The position numbers and the translations under genes are program-made. The notes under the pieces were generated by a model that saw only the letters and a list, made by a program, of their open reading frames with translations, was not told where the DNA came from and searched no databases. This document shows positions 18,169-29,669 of a stretch of 64,000 bases of DNA, in pieces. How positions within the stretch are numbered: position 1 is the stretch's first letter; each line of letters opens with the position of its first letter. Source of the DNA: Planctomycetota bacterium (GTDB taxonomy: Bacteria; Planctomycetota; MHYJ01; WSZJ01); NCBI GenBank assembly GCA_009773755.1, contig WSZJ01000036.1, positions 1 to 64,000 of the forward strand. The letters run 5' to 3'.

Positions 18169-18199
18169 ACCCCGGGGATGTTCCCCGGGGTTTTTTTTT
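18169..18199 (+). terminator. Rho-independent terminator after pseudopilin cassette
   Basis: ACCCCGGGGA-TGT-TCCCCGGGGT followed by T-run. Confidence 0.9.
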
Positions 18200-18278
18200 C
18201 GATCCGGAGGCGCTTCCCAAGTCGGGCACGGAAGCGTAAAATTGCCTGTCCCTGACGGCCGACTCCCGGAGAAGCGCC

Positions 18279-21149
18279 ATGCCCGAAACCAAGACCGGCC
18301 CCGCTCTTGACCCCGAGAAGATGGAGGGGCAGGAAATTGGGGGCTGCAAAATTGTCGCGAAAATCGCGACGGGCGGCATGGGCACCGTCTACAAGGCGCT
18401 TCAGGTTTCCATGAGCCGCCAGGTCGCGATCAAGTGCCTCGCCGAGGATTTCGCGAAGGACCAGCAGTATGTGACGCGGTTCGTGCGCGAAGCGAGGGCG
18501 GCGGGTGAGCTGAACCACACCAACCTGATTCACGTGAACGACGTGGGCGTCTACCACGGGGTGTACTACTACATCATGGAGTTCGTGGATGGGCAGAGCC
18601 TGGACCGGGTTCTGCGGATCAAGGAGAGGCTGGGGCCGGAAACGGTGGTGGAGATCCTCCTGCAGGCGGCGAAGGCGCTTTCGTACGCGCACGGCCACGA
18701 CATCATTCACCGCGACATCAAGCCCGACAACCTGATGATCACCAAGGAAGGCACGGTGAAGATCGCCGACCTTGGGATCGCGAAGAAGGTCGATCGGACA
18801 CGGGAGGCGACGGACGCCGGCCTTGTGCTGGGAACGCCGAACTACATGGCTCCGGAGCAGGCAACGGATGCGGCGCTGACGGACCGCCGGAGCGATGTCT
18901 ACGCGCTCGGCTCGACCGTTTATCACATGCTTTCGGGCAGGCCTCCCTACACGGGGAAGAACGCGCTTGAAATCCTGACAAACGTCGTGAAGCGAAAGCC
19001 CGATCCGATCGAGAAGCTGCGGCCGGACCTGCCGAAGCACCTGCTCCAGATCATCAACAAGATGATGGCCCGCGACCCGGAGCGTCGGTACCAGTCGATG
19101 GACGAGCTGGTGAAGGACGTCGACCTGTACAAGACCGGGAAGTACAAGTCGGAGAGGCCGTCGAGCCGGGGGACCACCTGGGAAGACGAGGACGAAGAGG
19201 GGCCGAAGAGGCCCAAGGCGGCCATCGAACTGGCGTCTTCGCAGGAGGAGGAGGCGAGGCAGACCGCCGGCGGAGTGGCCCACGGCGGCCAGGCGACAGG
19301 CCCCGCTTCGGTGGACAACATCAAGCTCTCCGGCACGCGCGTCGCGCCGAACCCGGCGCTGGGGTCGGTGGACCTGATCGGCGCGAAGGCGATCGGCGCG
19401 ATCAGCGCGAGGAAGAAGAGCAAGATGGTTCCGATCATCACGCTGATCGGGGGGCTTGTGATTGCAGGGATCGGGTGGAAGATCGTGTCGAATCTCACGA
19501 AGCCGCCGGTCAAAGAAAAGCCGGTTCCGAGCAAGAACACGGATATCAAGGACTCCGGGATCAAGGTCGCTGCCAATGAATCGGAGGCCAAGGAGTTGTT
19601 TGCGGAGGCGGAAAAGCAGGAGCGTCGGCCCGGCCTTCCCAGAAACGACATCAAGAAGGCCTTCCAGGAGGTCGTGGAAAGGTACCCCGACACGGTGGCG
19701 GCGCACAACGCCGCGGAAAAGGTGAAGGCGATCGAGACGGCGTGGCTGGAGGCGGTGGGAGCGCCATTGGTGAAAGCGCGCAAGCTGCTGGCGGAGATGG
19801 GTCCGATTGCGGACTTCACTCCGGTCCGGGACGCCGTCAAGAGAGGCGCTTCCGAGGCGCAGGCGCGGCCTGACCTGCTGGAGCGGGTTCGCGAAGTCGA
19901 GAAGGAGGTCGAGGAGGGCGCGCGCATTCGGCAGCAGAAGATCCTCGCGGACGCCCGCGGCAAGGCCCGGGACGGCCACTGGGTTGAGGCGATTGAAGAA
20001 GCGCAGAAAGTGTTCCAGCTGAAGTATGAGAAATTTGAGGACGACGCCGTCCAGGAGAGCGGGACCTGGCGCGGCAAATGGCACGAGGTCCGGCTGGAAG
20101 CGCTGAAGGGCTTCGACTTCACGATTGAGAAGGCCAAAGACAAGTTTCGCGGCAACGAGGATCCGAAGATCGAGATGGAGCCGGCCCGCGCCGCGGAAAT
20201 CATCGCGAACGCGGCGAAGGATCCGAAGAACAACTCGATCAAGGGTCTGGTCGACCACATGGCCGCGATTTTCGCAGACGCGTCGGCGGTCACCGATGCC
20301 GCGTGGGTGCAGGTGGACGCGATGAAGGGGCAGAAGTACAAATTCAGCAAGGACGCGTACCCGAACAACCAGCCCGTGGAAATCGTTGCGGCGGTGAGGC
20401 CGATCGTGCAGGTGAAGTTCGGTGCCCAGGTCATCAAGACCAAGCCGTTGACGCACGAGGACATGTATGAGCTCGGGAAGATGTCGCTCAGCGGCAATGA
20501 CGCCGGGAGGACGAAGCTCGCCTGCTACCTGTTTGCCCGCGGCAGCACGGACCAGGCGCTGAAGCTCGCGGCCGGGACGAGCGGGCAGGCCGCCGCGGAC
20601 ATCCGGTCTCGCCTGGTCGACCTGCAGATCCGGATCAAGGAGCTGAAGGCCAGGCCGCTGGACCTCATTCGAAACGGCGGCGGGCAGTGGAACGAGCAGA
20701 GCCAGAAAGGCGGATGGACGCCCCGCGAGGTCGGCGCGGAAATCGACGGTTCGGGCGACTTCGGCGAACGGGTGCTCGTCAAGGCGCCGGAATCGAACTA
20801 CATCCTCGAGGTCGAGGCGCGCAAGGAACTGGGCCCCAACGGCTTCGTCGTGTACTTCAAGGCCTTCGGCGTGTCGTACCAGTGGCATGTCGGAGACGGC
20901 GGCAACAAGTTCTCCCTCGTGAAGGGCCTGCCCTCGACCCAGACGAACGATGTCCTCGGCCCGGGCGATCCGCTTCTCGTCCGCATCGTCGTTCTCGACG
21001 ACGTCGCGATCGGATACGTCAACGGAGATCGTCGCTGGGAAATCACAAAGGCGACGCCCGGCAACGCCGCGCCCGGCCCGGGAACCGGCCTCGCCGTCCA
21101 CCACACCCTCGTTCGCTTCAGGAAGATCCTCCTCTGGGACATCAAGTAA
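18279..21149 (+). CDS. Ser/Thr protein kinase with TM segment and long C-terminal domain
   Basis: GGMGTVYKAL, VAIKCL, HRDIKPDNLM, DLGIAKK, GTPNYMAPEQ; TM MVPIITLIGGLVIAGIGW. Confidence 0.9.
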   Translation: MPETKTGPALDPEKMEGQEIGGCKIVAKIATGGMGTVYKALQVSMSRQVAIKCLAEDFAKDQQYVTRFVREARAAGELNHTNLIHVNDVGVYHGVYYYIMEFVDGQSLDRVLRIKERLGPETVVEILLQAAKALSYAHGHDIIHRDIKPDNLMITKEGTVKIADLGIAKKVDRTREATDAGLVLGTPNYMAPEQATDAALTDRRSDVYALGSTVYHMLSGRPPYTGKNALEILTNVVKRKPDPIEKLRPDLPKHLLQIINKMMARDPERRYQSMDELVKDVDLYKTGKYKSERPSSRGTTWEDEDEEGPKRPKAAIELASSQEEEARQTAGGVAHGGQATGPASVDNIKLSGTRVAPNPALGSVDLIGAKAIGAISARKKSKMVPIITLIGGLVIAGIGWKIVSNLTKPPVKEKPVPSKNTDIKDSGIKVAANESEAKELFAEAEKQERRPGLPRNDIKKAFQEVVERYPDTVAAHNAAEKVKAIETAWLEAVGAPLVKARKLLAEMGPIADFTPVRDAVKRGASEAQARPDLLERVREVEKEVEEGARIRQQKILADARGKARDGHWVEAIEEAQKVFQLKYEKFEDDAVQESGTWRGKWHEVRLEALKGFDFTIEKAKDKFRGNEDPKIEMEPARAAEIIANAAKDPKNNSIKGLVDHMAAIFADASAVTDAAWVQVDAMKGQKYKFSKDAYPNNQPVEIVAAVRPIVQVKFGAQVIKTKPLTHEDMYELGKMSLSGNDAGRTKLACYLFARGSTDQALKLAAGTSGQAAADIRSRLVDLQIRIKELKARPLDLIRNGGGQWNEQSQKGGWTPREVGAEIDGSGDFGERVLVKAPESNYILEVEARKELGPNGFVVYFKAFGVSYQWHVGDGGNKFSLVKGLPSTQTNDVLGPGDPLLVRIVVLDDVAIGYVNGDRRWEITKATPGNAAPGPGTGLAVHHTLVRFRKILLWDIK

Positions 21150-21159
21150 CGGAGGCGTT

Positions 21160-21906
21160 GTGAGCGGCCGGGGCGCGGTCTTCATCAGTGACCTGCACCT
21201 GAGCGACCGGCATCCGGAGCGAAGCGAGCTCTTTTTCCGCTTCCTCGAGGAGCGTGCGGCCGGGATAGGGACGCTCTGGATCCTGGGGGACTTCTTTGAT
21301 TTCTGGATCGGGCCGGCGCACGTCCGGCTGGGCGAACACCGCGAAACGCTGCTCAAGCTCCGCGCCCTCGGGGATGCGGGGACCGAGGTGAAATTCATCT
21401 GGGGCAACCGCGATTTCCAGGCTGGTGAGGAGCTTTCGAAATTCGCCGGCGTGGAAGTCCTGGGTGAGTCCTGCGAAAGGAAGTTCGGCGAGCACAGGAC
21501 GCTGTTGATCCACGGCGACTCTTTCTGTTCGCGCGACCGCGGACACCAGGTCTTCCGGGCGGTCACGCGCAACCGCGTCGTGAAGGCGATCTACAAGGCT
21601 CTGCCAAGCGCCGTCAGCCTGGGGATTGCGAAGCGCCTGCGGGCTCGCAGCGAGGCCGGAGTGGCGCGCAAGTCCGCGCGGACGATGAGCTTTGCGGAAG
21701 AAGCGATCCGCGAAGCGTTCGGGCGCGGGGTGGATACGATTGTCTGCGGACACTGCCATGAAGCGCGCGAGGAAGAATTCGAGCTGGAGGGCAGGAAGGG
21801 ACGGCTTTACACGCTGGGAGCGTGGGAGGAAGAGGCGCGCTACCTCGAATTTTCGGGTGGGGAGTTCCGGCCGCGGGTGTTTCCGGAGGCTGGGAAGGGG
21901 GCGTGA
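21160..21906 (+). CDS. lpxH: UDP-2,3-diacylglucosamine diphosphatase-like metallophosphoesterase
   Basis: FISDLHLSD, GDFFDFWIG, WGNRDF, HGDSFCSRD, CGHCHEA; GTG start. Confidence 0.7.
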   Translation: MSGRGAVFISDLHLSDRHPERSELFFRFLEERAAGIGTLWILGDFFDFWIGPAHVRLGEHRETLLKLRALGDAGTEVKFIWGNRDFQAGEELSKFAGVEVLGESCERKFGEHRTLLIHGDSFCSRDRGHQVFRAVTRNRVVKAIYKALPSAVSLGIAKRLRARSEAGVARKSARTMSFAEEAIREAFGRGVDTIVCGHCHEAREEEFELEGRKGRLYTLGAWEEEARYLEFSGGEFRPRVFPEAGKGA

Positions 21907-21954
21907 GGGAGAGGGCGCGGGCGGCATCGAAAGGGGTGGAGAGGTGGAACAACG

Positions 21955-23007
21955 ATGAGCATCGACATGGTCCAGGTGTTCCGGGCGGCGGTCGGCGGGC
22001 GCGCGAGCGACGTCGTGATCACGGCGGGGTCGCCGCCGATTTTCCGCGTGAACGGCGAGGTCGTGTTCGGCCAGGCGTCGCCGCTCGATGCCGAGCAGAC
22101 GAAGAAGATCGTCTACGACATCCTGCGGCCCGAGCAGATCGCGCGGTTTGAGCGGGAGAAGGAGCTTGATTTCTCCCTGACCGTGGAGGACGTGCACCGC
22201 TTCCGCGGAAATGTGTTCCAGCAGCGCGGGTATGTCGGCGCGGCATTCCGGCTGATTCCCGACCGGATTCCCGTGCTCAAGGATCTGGGGCTGCCGAAGG
22301 TGATCGAGGAATTCGGACTCTCGCCGATGGGGCTGTTCCTGGTTTCGGGGCCGACGGGGCACGGAAAAAGCACGACGCTCGCTGCGATCATCAACCTGAT
22401 CAACGAGCAGAAGAAGGCGCACATCGTGACGATCGAGGACCCGATCGAGTTCATTCACCGGAACAAGAAGAGCGTGATCGAGCAGCGCGAAGTCGGCGAC
22501 GACACGCATTCGTTCGCCGCGGCGCTCAAGCATGTGCTGCGCCAGGCGCCCGACGTGATCCTCGTCGGCGAGATGCGGGATCCCGAGAGCATCTCGGCGG
22601 CGATCACGGCGGCGGAGACCGGGCACCTTGTGCTTGCGACTCTCCACACGAACGACTCCGTCCAGGCGATCGACCGCCTCATCGACGTCTTCCCGAGCCA
22701 TCAGCAGTCGCAGATTCGCGCGCAGCTCTCCATGTCGCTCCTCGCCGTCGTCGCCCAGCGGCTCATCCGGACGGCGGACGGGAAGGGGCGCGTCGTGGCC
22801 TGTGAAGTTCTCAAGAACAACGCGGCGGTCGCTAACCTCGTGCGCGACGGAAAGACGCACCAGATCTACACCGTGATGGAGACGCACGCCCGTGAAGGAA
22901 TGGTCACGCTGGACGCATCGCTCAAGGACCTGTACCTCACCGGGCAGATTCCGTTCGAGGAGGCCCGCCGCCGGATGCGGAACCCGGCGATCCTGGAGAA
23001 GGCGTGA
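21955..23007 (+). CDS. pilT: Twitching motility ATPase PilT
   Basis: SGPTGHGKSTTLAA, IVTIEDPIEFIH, LRQAPDVILVGEMRDPESI, TGHLVLATLHTND. Confidence 0.93.
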   Translation: MSIDMVQVFRAAVGGRASDVVITAGSPPIFRVNGEVVFGQASPLDAEQTKKIVYDILRPEQIARFEREKELDFSLTVEDVHRFRGNVFQQRGYVGAAFRLIPDRIPVLKDLGLPKVIEEFGLSPMGLFLVSGPTGHGKSTTLAAIINLINEQKKAHIVTIEDPIEFIHRNKKSVIEQREVGDDTHSFAAALKHVLRQAPDVILVGEMRDPESISAAITAAETGHLVLATLHTNDSVQAIDRLIDVFPSHQQSQIRAQLSMSLLAVVAQRLIRTADGKGRVVACEVLKNNAAVANLVRDGKTHQIYTVMETHAREGMVTLDASLKDLYLTGQIPFEEARRRMRNPAILEKA

Positions 23008-23010
23008 CGG

Positions 23011-23712
23011 ATGGGAGGAACCCTATTCCTCATCTTCTCGTTCGTCCTTCTCTACGGCGGCGGGATCGCCACTTCCTGGATCACGCTCCGCACCGAGCAC
23101 CTCCGCGACGACGGCCGCTTCCACGCCGCCGTGCTTGTCCATATGGTTCTTGCCGGGTCGCTCCTCAACCTGGCGATGGGACTCGGCTGGGAAATGATCA
23201 TCGCCGCCATTCCGGCGGGTTTCCTTTACGGATTACCGATGGGGTACTTTTTCGCCGTGTGGGTCATGCGCATGCGCACCATGGCCCTGGGCGACCACAA
23301 GCTTAAAGTCGAACCCACGTTTGACCAGGCGGAGGCGGCGGAGAGGCGCGGGGACATGGAAGCGGCGCTTCGGCTCTATCGCGCGGCGGCGCAGGGCCAG
23401 CCGGGGCACGCGGAGACCCGGAGGCGGCTGGGGGAGGCATATTTCAAGGTGGGCGACGCGGATCAGGGGATTGCCGAACTTCGGGCGGCGCTGGGCCTGG
23501 TTGAGGATCCGGAAAAGAAGATGGCGCTGGCGTTTCGCGTCACGGATCTGATGGTGGAAAAGAAGAACGACGCGTTCAACGCAGGGCTGATCCTGGGGGA
23601 GCTGGAGCGCGACTACTCAGGGACGCGCGTGGCCGAGCTGGCGAAGGCGAGACGGGCGCGGCTGACGTCAGGGAAGGCCGGCGAAGTTGAAGGGAATCCC
23701 TCCGAGGCGTGA
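23011..23712 (+). CDS. Membrane protein with TPR repeats
   Basis: N-terminal hydrophobic segments; QAEAAERRGDMEAALRLYRAAAQGQPGHAETRRRLGEAYFKVGDADQGIAELRAAL. Confidence 0.7.
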   Translation: MGGTLFLIFSFVLLYGGGIATSWITLRTEHLRDDGRFHAAVLVHMVLAGSLLNLAMGLGWEMIIAAIPAGFLYGLPMGYFFAVWVMRMRTMALGDHKLKVEPTFDQAEAAERRGDMEAALRLYRAAAQGQPGHAETRRRLGEAYFKVGDADQGIAELRAALGLVEDPEKKMALAFRVTDLMVEKKNDAFNAGLILGELERDYSGTRVAELAKARRARLTSGKAGEVEGNPSEA

Positions 23713-23718
23713 GTCGAC

Positions 23719-24810
23719 TCAGCGGCCACCTTGCGCGGTCCGCGCCGAGGCCGCCCTCAGCCTTTCCAGGACCGCACGGATCGCCATCGCCGACCGTGGG
23801 TCCTGCTCCTCGGCTGCCCAGCGCCCGAACGAGGCCAGATCGCCCGCGGCCAGCCGATCCTCGAGATCCGGAACCAGCTTCCGCTCGTCGTCGTAGACAC
23901 CCATCCACCAGTTCCGGTAGGACGCCGGCCAGTTAGAGCGCTTCATCAGGGCCACCATCAGGGGCACCCGGCTTCCGCGCGGCGCGCTGCTGACGGCGCT
24001 CCAGATCCTGTCGCGCTCCGCGGGAAGCAGGTCGTAGAGCGTCGGAAAGGCCCCCCCGGCAGCGGACGCGTGCGCGGGGCTCGTCGCCCAGTCGAGCGCG
24101 AAGGGTTTCCACTTCCAGGCCGGGTCGCGGTCGAGGACCCCGGAGATCACCAGCGCGGTGGCGGCGTCGTCCGGGATCAGGGAGTCCCGCAGCGCGCGCA
24201 TCAACTCCGCGGCCCCGCCCTTGCGGTCGGCGAGGACGATCAGTTCCGAGGAGCGGGCGACGAGCGCGCGGCGGGTGTTCTTCGAGCGCTCGAACAGGAC
24301 GTCGGCCGACGGGCGATCGCCGGCCGCCGCCAGCGCCTGCGCGGCCAGCAGCGCAATCGTCCAGACCGGCTCGCGCTCGAGGTGGCGGCGAATCGTCGGA
24401 AGCGCGTCGGGCCGGGGCTGGAGGGGATCGCTCCCGGTCCAGGAGTTGCGCTCATCGAGCGTCGGAGTGCCGTTGATCGCGAGCGCGAGGAGCACGACGA
24501 GGCGGCCTTCGGGCGGAAGTGAGACGAGGGCTTCCTCCACGACAGGCAGGCATTCGGGGACGGGAGCGGCCGATTGGGCGATGAGGAGGCGGAATTCCGG
24601 GTGCGCCGCGTAATCGGCGCTGGCCTGGCGCGGGGAATCCGCGTAGACGGCCGTGAGTTCGCGAACGATCGGGGTGGCGTCCCTGGCGGTGGATTTCCGG
24701 AAGCGCTGAAAGATCTCCGCCGAATCGCGCCCTGGTGCGGTTGCGATTGCCCAGGCGACGACCCAGAATGCGACGTACGCGAGGACGATCCCGACGAGGC
24801 GTCCGTTCAT
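23719..24810 (-). CDS. Hypothetical membrane-anchored protein
   Basis: [34 protein letters not shown]; 4-bp overlap with purN. Confidence 0.6.
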   Translation of the reverse strand: MNGRLVGIVLAYVAFWVVAWAIATAPGRDSAEIFQRFRKSTARDATPIVRELTAVYADSPRQASADYAAHPEFRLLIAQSAAPVPECLPVVEEALVSLPPEGRLVVLLALAINGTPTLDERNSWTGSDPLQPRPDALPTIRRHLEREPVWTIALLAAQALAAAGDRPSADVLFERSKNTRRALVARSSELIVLADRKGGAAELMRALRDSLIPDDAATALVISGVLDRDPAWKWKPFALDWATSPAHASAAGGAFPTLYDLLPAERDRIWSAVSSAPRGSRVPLMVALMKRSNWPASYRNWWMGVYDDERKLVPDLEDRLAAGDLASFGRWAAEEQDPRSAMAIRAVLERLRAASARTAQGGR

Positions 24811-25400
24811 CGGCGGACCGCCTGCGCCAGCATGGCAAGAGCCTCAGGGTAGGCTTCGCATTCCGCCTGGAACACGCGCCTGGAGAGCGTGTCCGTCGTG
24901 TCCCCGGCCAGCACCGGCACGCGTTTCTGCAGAATCAACTCTCCGTGATCGTAGACGTCGTCGACCCAGTGTACGGTACAACCGCTTTCCTTATCGCCCG
25001 ACGCGAGCACGGCCTCGTGGACGCGATCGCCGTACATCCCCTTCCCGCCGAATTTCGGAAGGAGCGCGGGATGAATGTTGACGACGCGGCCGCGCCACGA
25101 TGCCGGGATCGGGAGGAAATGGAGAAAGCCGGCGAGAACGACGAGGTCGGGACGGAACGGCTGAACCGCGGCGTGAACTGCCTCGCCGAACGAAGCTTCG
25201 TCCGGGAAGCCGGCGCGGAAGACCTCGGCGAGCGGGAGGCCGTTGCGAAGGGCGACATCGCGCCCGGCAGCGCCCCTTTTCGACGAGAGCGCGACCGCGA
25301 CGCTGGCGGGCAGGGCACCCGCGGCGATGCGGTCGACGAGGTTCTGAAGCGTCCGGCCGGCGCCGCTGAGCAGAACTGCGAGCCGCAGCGGCTCCCTCAT
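24807..25400 (-). CDS. purN: Phosphoribosylglycinamide formyltransferase
   Basis: [25 protein letters not shown]..., [52 protein letters not shown]. True start 25400, not 27380 as in ORF track. Confidence 0.93.
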   Translation of the reverse strand: MREPLRLAVLLSGAGRTLQNLVDRIAAGALPASVAVALSSKRGAAGRDVALRNGLPLAEVFRAGFPDEASFGEAVHAAVQPFRPDLVVLAGFLHFLPIPASWRGRVVNIHPALLPKFGGKGMYGDRVHEAVLASGDKESGCTVHWVDDVYDHGELILQKRVPVLAGDTTDTLSRRVFQAECEAYPEALAMLAQAVRR

Positions 25401-28150
25401 AGTCCCATCTCTGCGAGGACAGCGACGCAGCGGGCGCAGCAGGCGGGGTGGGCGGTCGAGCGGCCGATGTCGGGGCGCAGGTTCCAGCAGCGCTGGCATT
25501 TGGGATGCGGTGACTTCGTGACTTTCACGAAGACTGTGGGCGCGTCGGTGCCTTTGACCGTCTCCGGCATCTGTCCACGGTGCAGCCGGACTTCGCTCAC
25601 GAGCAGGACCCCCGCCAGTTCCTCGGAGCGTTTTGAAAGAGTTTCGAAGTAGACGGGGTCTTCGGTCAGGATGTCGGCCACCGCTTCCGTGGACTTGCCG
25701 ATCGTTTTGGCCGCGCGCAGTTTCTCGATTTCCCGGCCGAGATCCCGGCTGACGCGGAACAACCGATCCCAGTCGGCTTCGAGTGCGGGCGTGAAGCCGG
25801 AGGTTGGCGGCTGCGGCCAGCGTGCGAGGTGGACGGACTCTTCTTTTTTTCCGGGGAGGTATCCCCAGAATTCCTCGGCGGTGTGGCTGAGAACAGGAGC
25901 CGTCATCCTCGCCAGCGCCGACGCGATTTCGAACACCACCGTCTGCGCGGCGCGCCTTCCGCTCGACGCCGGCGCCAGCGTGTAGAGCCGGTCCTTCACG
26001 GCGTCCAGGTAGAACGCAGACAGGTCCGTGACGATGAACGCGTTGATTTCGTGGGTCGCATGCGCGAAATCGAAGTCGTGCATGAGCTGCTCGACGCGCA
26101 CCACGAGCCCGCCAAGGCGGTGGAGCGCCCAGCGGTCGATTTCCCAGAGCGAACTCTCGCGGTGCGCCGGGTCGAAATCCGACAGCGCCCCGAGCAGGTA
26201 GCGGAACGTGTTCCGCCATTTCTTGTAGACCTCCGCGATCTCGTCGAAGCGCTTCTTTGAATACGGGATGTCGTCCGTGAAATCCACGGAGGCGATCCAG
26301 AGCCGGATCACGTCGGCGCCGTACTGCTTCACGAATTGCTCGACATCCATCGCTCCCTTTGATTTCGAGATCTTGTCTCCCCCGTCGTCGACGACGAATC
26401 CGTGGGTGACGCACGTCTTGTAGGGGCTCTGGCCGTTGGTCATGACGGACGGGATGAGCGAAGACTGGAACCAGCCGCGGTGCTGGTCGGTTCCTTCCAG
26501 GTAGCAGTCGGCGGGGAAGTGCAGTTCCGGGTGGGCCATGACGACGGAGCGGTGGCTCGATCCCGACTCGAACCAGACGTCGAAGATGTCGTTCCCTTTC
26601 CTGTACGTCCGGCCGCCGCAGGCGCATCCGGGCGGATCGGGCAGCAATTCGGCCGCGCTCATGCGGTACCACACGCCGGCGCCTTCCTTCGCGTAGAGGT
26701 CGCGGATGCGGCGAAGCGGCTTCGCGTCGGTCACGGCCTTGCCGCACTTCTCGCAGAAAAACGCCGGGATCGGCACCCCCCAGAGGCGCTGGCGAGAGAC
26801 GCACCAGTCCGGGCGGGACTGGATCATCGAGGTGATTCGCGTCTCTCCCCAGCCCGGGATCCAACGCGTGCGGCGGACTTCCGCAAGCGCCTTCTCGCGC
26901 GACTCGTCGATCTCGATGAACCACTGCTCGGTGGCGCGGAAGATGATCGGGCGGTGGCAGCGCCAGCAGTGCGGATACGAGTGAGAGACCTTCTCCTCGA
27001 GAAGCAGGTGCCCGGTGCTCTTCAGCTGCGCGACGACCTCCGGGTCCACCGCCGGAACTTTTTTCCCGGCGAACATCCCCGCGCGTTCGTCGTACACGCC
27101 GTTCGGCCCGACCGGGTTGAGAATCTCCAGCTTGTACTTTCTTCCGGTCGCGTAGTCCTCGTGCCCGTGCCCGGGCGCCGTATGCACGCATCCCGTTCCG
27201 TCCGTGAGCGTCACGTACTCCGCAAGCACCACGGGCGAACGGCGCTTGATGAAGGGGTGCTCGTACTCCATTCCTTCCAACTCCGAACCCTTCGCCCGCG
27301 CAAGCACCGCGACCGGCCCCAATTTCGCCAGCGCCTTCACGGCCAGCGCTTCCGCCATGACCAGTTTCCGTCCCGCACATTCGACGAGGACGTAATCGGC
27401 CTGCGGGTGAAGCGCGACGGCGAGGTTGGCGGGGAGCGTCCAGGGGGTGGTGGTCCAGATGACGATCGCGGCCTTCTGCTGCGAGAAGGGGTGCTTGCCC
27501 GGCACGAGGTCGAACGCGACCGTGATCGCGGGCGACGTGATGTCCGCGTATTCGACTTCGGCTTCAGCGAGCGCCGTCTCGTCGCGGACGCACCAGTGGA
27601 TCGGACGCAGCTTCCGGCTGATCCGCCCGCGCTCCATGAGGTCGAGGAAGCAGTCGAGGATGCCGGCCTCGTACTGCGGCGCCATCGTGAGGTACGGCCG
27701 CTCCCAGTCGCCGAGCACGCCGAGCGATTTGAACTGGCGCCGCTGAACGTCGATGAACTTCTGCGCGTACGCCTCGCACTTTGCGCGCACGGCCGTCGGG
27801 TCCATCGTGCGAAACGCCGGACCCAGCTCCTCGGCGACCTTGTTCTCGATCGGCAGCCCGTGGCAGTCCCACCCGGGCACGTACGGCGCATCGGAGCCGA
27901 GCATCGAATGGAACTTCACCACGACGTCCTTGAGAATCTTGTTCAGCCCCGTCCCGATGTGAACATTCCCGTTCGCGTACGGCGGGCCGTCGTGCAGCAC
28001 GTACTTCCGCGCGCCTTTCCGCGCCGCCCGGATCTTCGCGTACAGCCCGCCTTCGTCCCACCGCTTCTGCATCTCCGGCTCATTTTTCGGGAGCTCGGCG
28101 CGCATCGGGAAGTCGGTTTTTGGAAGCAGGACGGTGCTTTTGTAGTCCAT
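25397..28150 (-). CDS. ileS: Isoleucyl-tRNA synthetase
   Basis: [43 protein letters not shown]-terminal [12 protein letters not shown] zinc motif. Confidence 0.95.
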   Translation of the reverse strand: MDYKSTVLLPKTDFPMRAELPKNEPEMQKRWDEGGLYAKIRAARKGARKYVLHDGPPYANGNVHIGTGLNKILKDVVVKFHSMLGSDAPYVPGWDCHGLPIENKVAEELGPAFRTMDPTAVRAKCEAYAQKFIDVQRRQFKSLGVLGDWERPYLTMAPQYEAGILDCFLDLMERGRISRKLRPIHWCVRDETALAEAEVEYADITSPAITVAFDLVPGKHPFSQQKAAIVIWTTTPWTLPANLAVALHPQADYVLVECAGRKLVMAEALAVKALAKLGPVAVLARAKGSELEGMEYEHPFIKRRSPVVLAEYVTLTDGTGCVHTAPGHGHEDYATGRKYKLEILNPVGPNGVYDERAGMFAGKKVPAVDPEVVAQLKSTGHLLLEEKVSHSYPHCWRCHRPIIFRATEQWFIEIDESREKALAEVRRTRWIPGWGETRITSMIQSRPDWCVSRQRLWGVPIPAFFCEKCGKAVTDAKPLRRIRDLYAKEGAGVWYRMSAAELLPDPPGCACGGRTYRKGNDIFDVWFESGSSHRSVVMAHPELHFPADCYLEGTDQHRGWFQSSLIPSVMTNGQSPYKTCVTHGFVVDDGGDKISKSKGAMDVEQFVKQYGADVIRLWIASVDFTDDIPYSKKRFDEIAEVYKKWRNTFRYLLGALSDFDPAHRESSLWEIDRWALHRLGGLVVRVEQLMHDFDFAHATHEINAFIVTDLSAFYLDAVKDRLYTLAPASSGRRAAQTVVFEIASALARMTAPVLSHTAEEFWGYLPGKKEESVHLARWPQPPTSGFTPALEADWDRLFRVSRDLGREIEKLRAAKTIGKSTEAVADILTEDPVYFETLSKRSEELAGVLLVSEVRLHRGQMPETVKGTDAPTVFVKVTKSPHPKCQRCWNLRPDIGRSTAHPACCARCVAVLAEMGL

Positions 28151-28289
28151 GGGGAAGGGGAGTTATACACCTCGCCGGGACGAGGAGCAAGGAGCGCGCC
28201 CGGCGCGGGTCCGGCTCCGTTCTTGCGCCGTTCGCACGGCGGAAGTAGAGTTGACGCGCTGCCGCAACCTCTTCCAAGGAAACGAGTTC

Positions 28290-29669
28290 ATGCTTCGCAT
28301 CATCGCCGTCGCCGCCGCGCTTGCATGGGTCTGCGTCGGATGCGGCAAGAAGGATCCGACAGCCAAACCGCCGGCATCGCATAGCGGAAACAAGCCCGTC
28401 GGCACAGGTTCGGCCACGTCCACCCAGGCGAATCCTGCGACGGGCCCGAACGATCCCGTGAAAAAGCCCCCGGTCGACATCGATAACGGCAAACCCGGCT
28501 GGATGCCCGTCCCCGTTCCGGACGATCAGAAGGATCTGGCCTACACCTCGGTGTTCCACCTCTTCAAGAGCAAGGAAACGGTCTACCTGGAAAACCTGGA
28601 GCGCTTCGTCATGAAGCGCAGCGACGGTGGCGGGGGAACCGGGTCCAGCCTGACGGCCGCGAATCAGACGGAATGGGATCTCGTGGGCGGGGGAATCATG
28701 GAAGAGGCGAAGAAGGCGCCTGACAAGACCGACCTGTATTACCGGATCAAGGGAAAGCGGACGATGACGAAGAAATTCGGGCCCCCTCCCGGGATGGTCG
28801 GCGAAAAGCAGGAGTGGGTGATGACGGTGGAGGAAGTGGTGTGGAAAAAAAGCGAGACCCAGTTTTTTCACGAGATGACGATCCTGGAGGAAGAACTCTG
28901 GGACGACTACGTCAGCCTGATCGAGGACCTGCTTCCGGACGGGCTCAAGGCATGGCAGGCCCACCAGACGAAGGCCGAGGACCTGGGCTGGGGGCTCTCG
29001 GACCGCGAGCGTGACCGGACGAAAAAGCCGTTTCACGCCCTGGTTTCAGCCGTCGAGCGGATTTCCGCCGGCCGGAAGTCGATCGACGCAAAGTCCGGGG
29101 ACGTCGAGGAAGCGATCGCCTGGATGAAGTTGATCCTGGAATGGTCGCACTTCCCGGGCAGCGTGGTGAGCGGCGATCTTGAAGAGGACCGCGAGAAGCG
29201 CTCGCGCGAAGCGCTGGCCGGAAAAGTGCGCCTGCTGGAAAACCAGTTTCGGGACCGGCTGAAGAGCGGCCTGTCGATCAAGCCCGAGGAAGCAGGCCGG
29301 GTGCTGAAGGAAACGGACGGAACCGTGACGCAGAAATTCTGCGTGTATGCGGCGGATGCCGGAAAATTCCAGCTGTCGGCGGAGGCGGCGATGGCGGTCT
29401 TCGGGGCGAAGGAGAAGGTCGAGTGGAAGCAGACCACCTTGTCGCTGCTCAAGACTGCGGTTACCACCCACGAGGGGTTTTTCGCCGGGTGGCCTGACGA
29501 TGCGCTGGCGGCCTTCCCGGGGCGACTGAAGGACGCGGTCCTGCCCTTTACCAAAGGGCAGCTCATTCCGAGCCGGAATGCAGCGGCGGTGCTGGAAGCG
29601 GTCAAGAAAGCGAAGCCGTCGCTGGCCGGCGAGGTGGATGCGGCCATTGCGGAACTGAAGAAGAAGTAA
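28290..29669 (+). CDS. Hypothetical lipoprotein
   Basis: MLRIIAVAAALAWVCVGCGKKD lipobox; start internal to ORF 28149. Confidence 0.7.
   Translation: MLRIIAVAAALAWVCVGCGKKDPTAKPPASHSGNKPVGTGSATSTQANPATGPNDPVKKPPVDIDNGKPGWMPVPVPDDQKDLAYTSVFHLFKSKETVYLENLERFVMKRSDGGGGTGSSLTAANQTEWDLVGGGIMEEAKKAPDKTDLYYRIKGKRTMTKKFGPPPGMVGEKQEWVMTVEEVVWKKSETQFFHEMTILEEELWDDYVSLIEDLLPDGLKAWQAHQTKAEDLGWGLSDRERDRTKKPFHALVSAVERISAGRKSIDAKSGDVEEAIAWMKLILEWSHFPGSVVSGDLEEDREKRSREALAGKVRLLENQFRDRLKSGLSIKPEEAGRVLKETDGTVTQKFCVYAADAGKFQLSAEAAMAVFGAKEKVEWKQTTLSLLKTAVTTHEGFFAGWPDDALAAFPGRLKDAVLPFTKGQLIPSRNAAAVLEAVKKAKPSLAGEVDAAIAELKKK

Noticed and set aside
18147-21572. 1141-aa minus-strand ORF
   Set aside because: Antisense to the clear Ser/Thr kinase gene; Arg/Asp-rich artefactual composition.
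25401-27380. N-terminal extension of the 857-aa minus ORF containing PurN
   Set aside because: Overlaps ileS in another frame with no recognisable domain; PurN begins at 25400.
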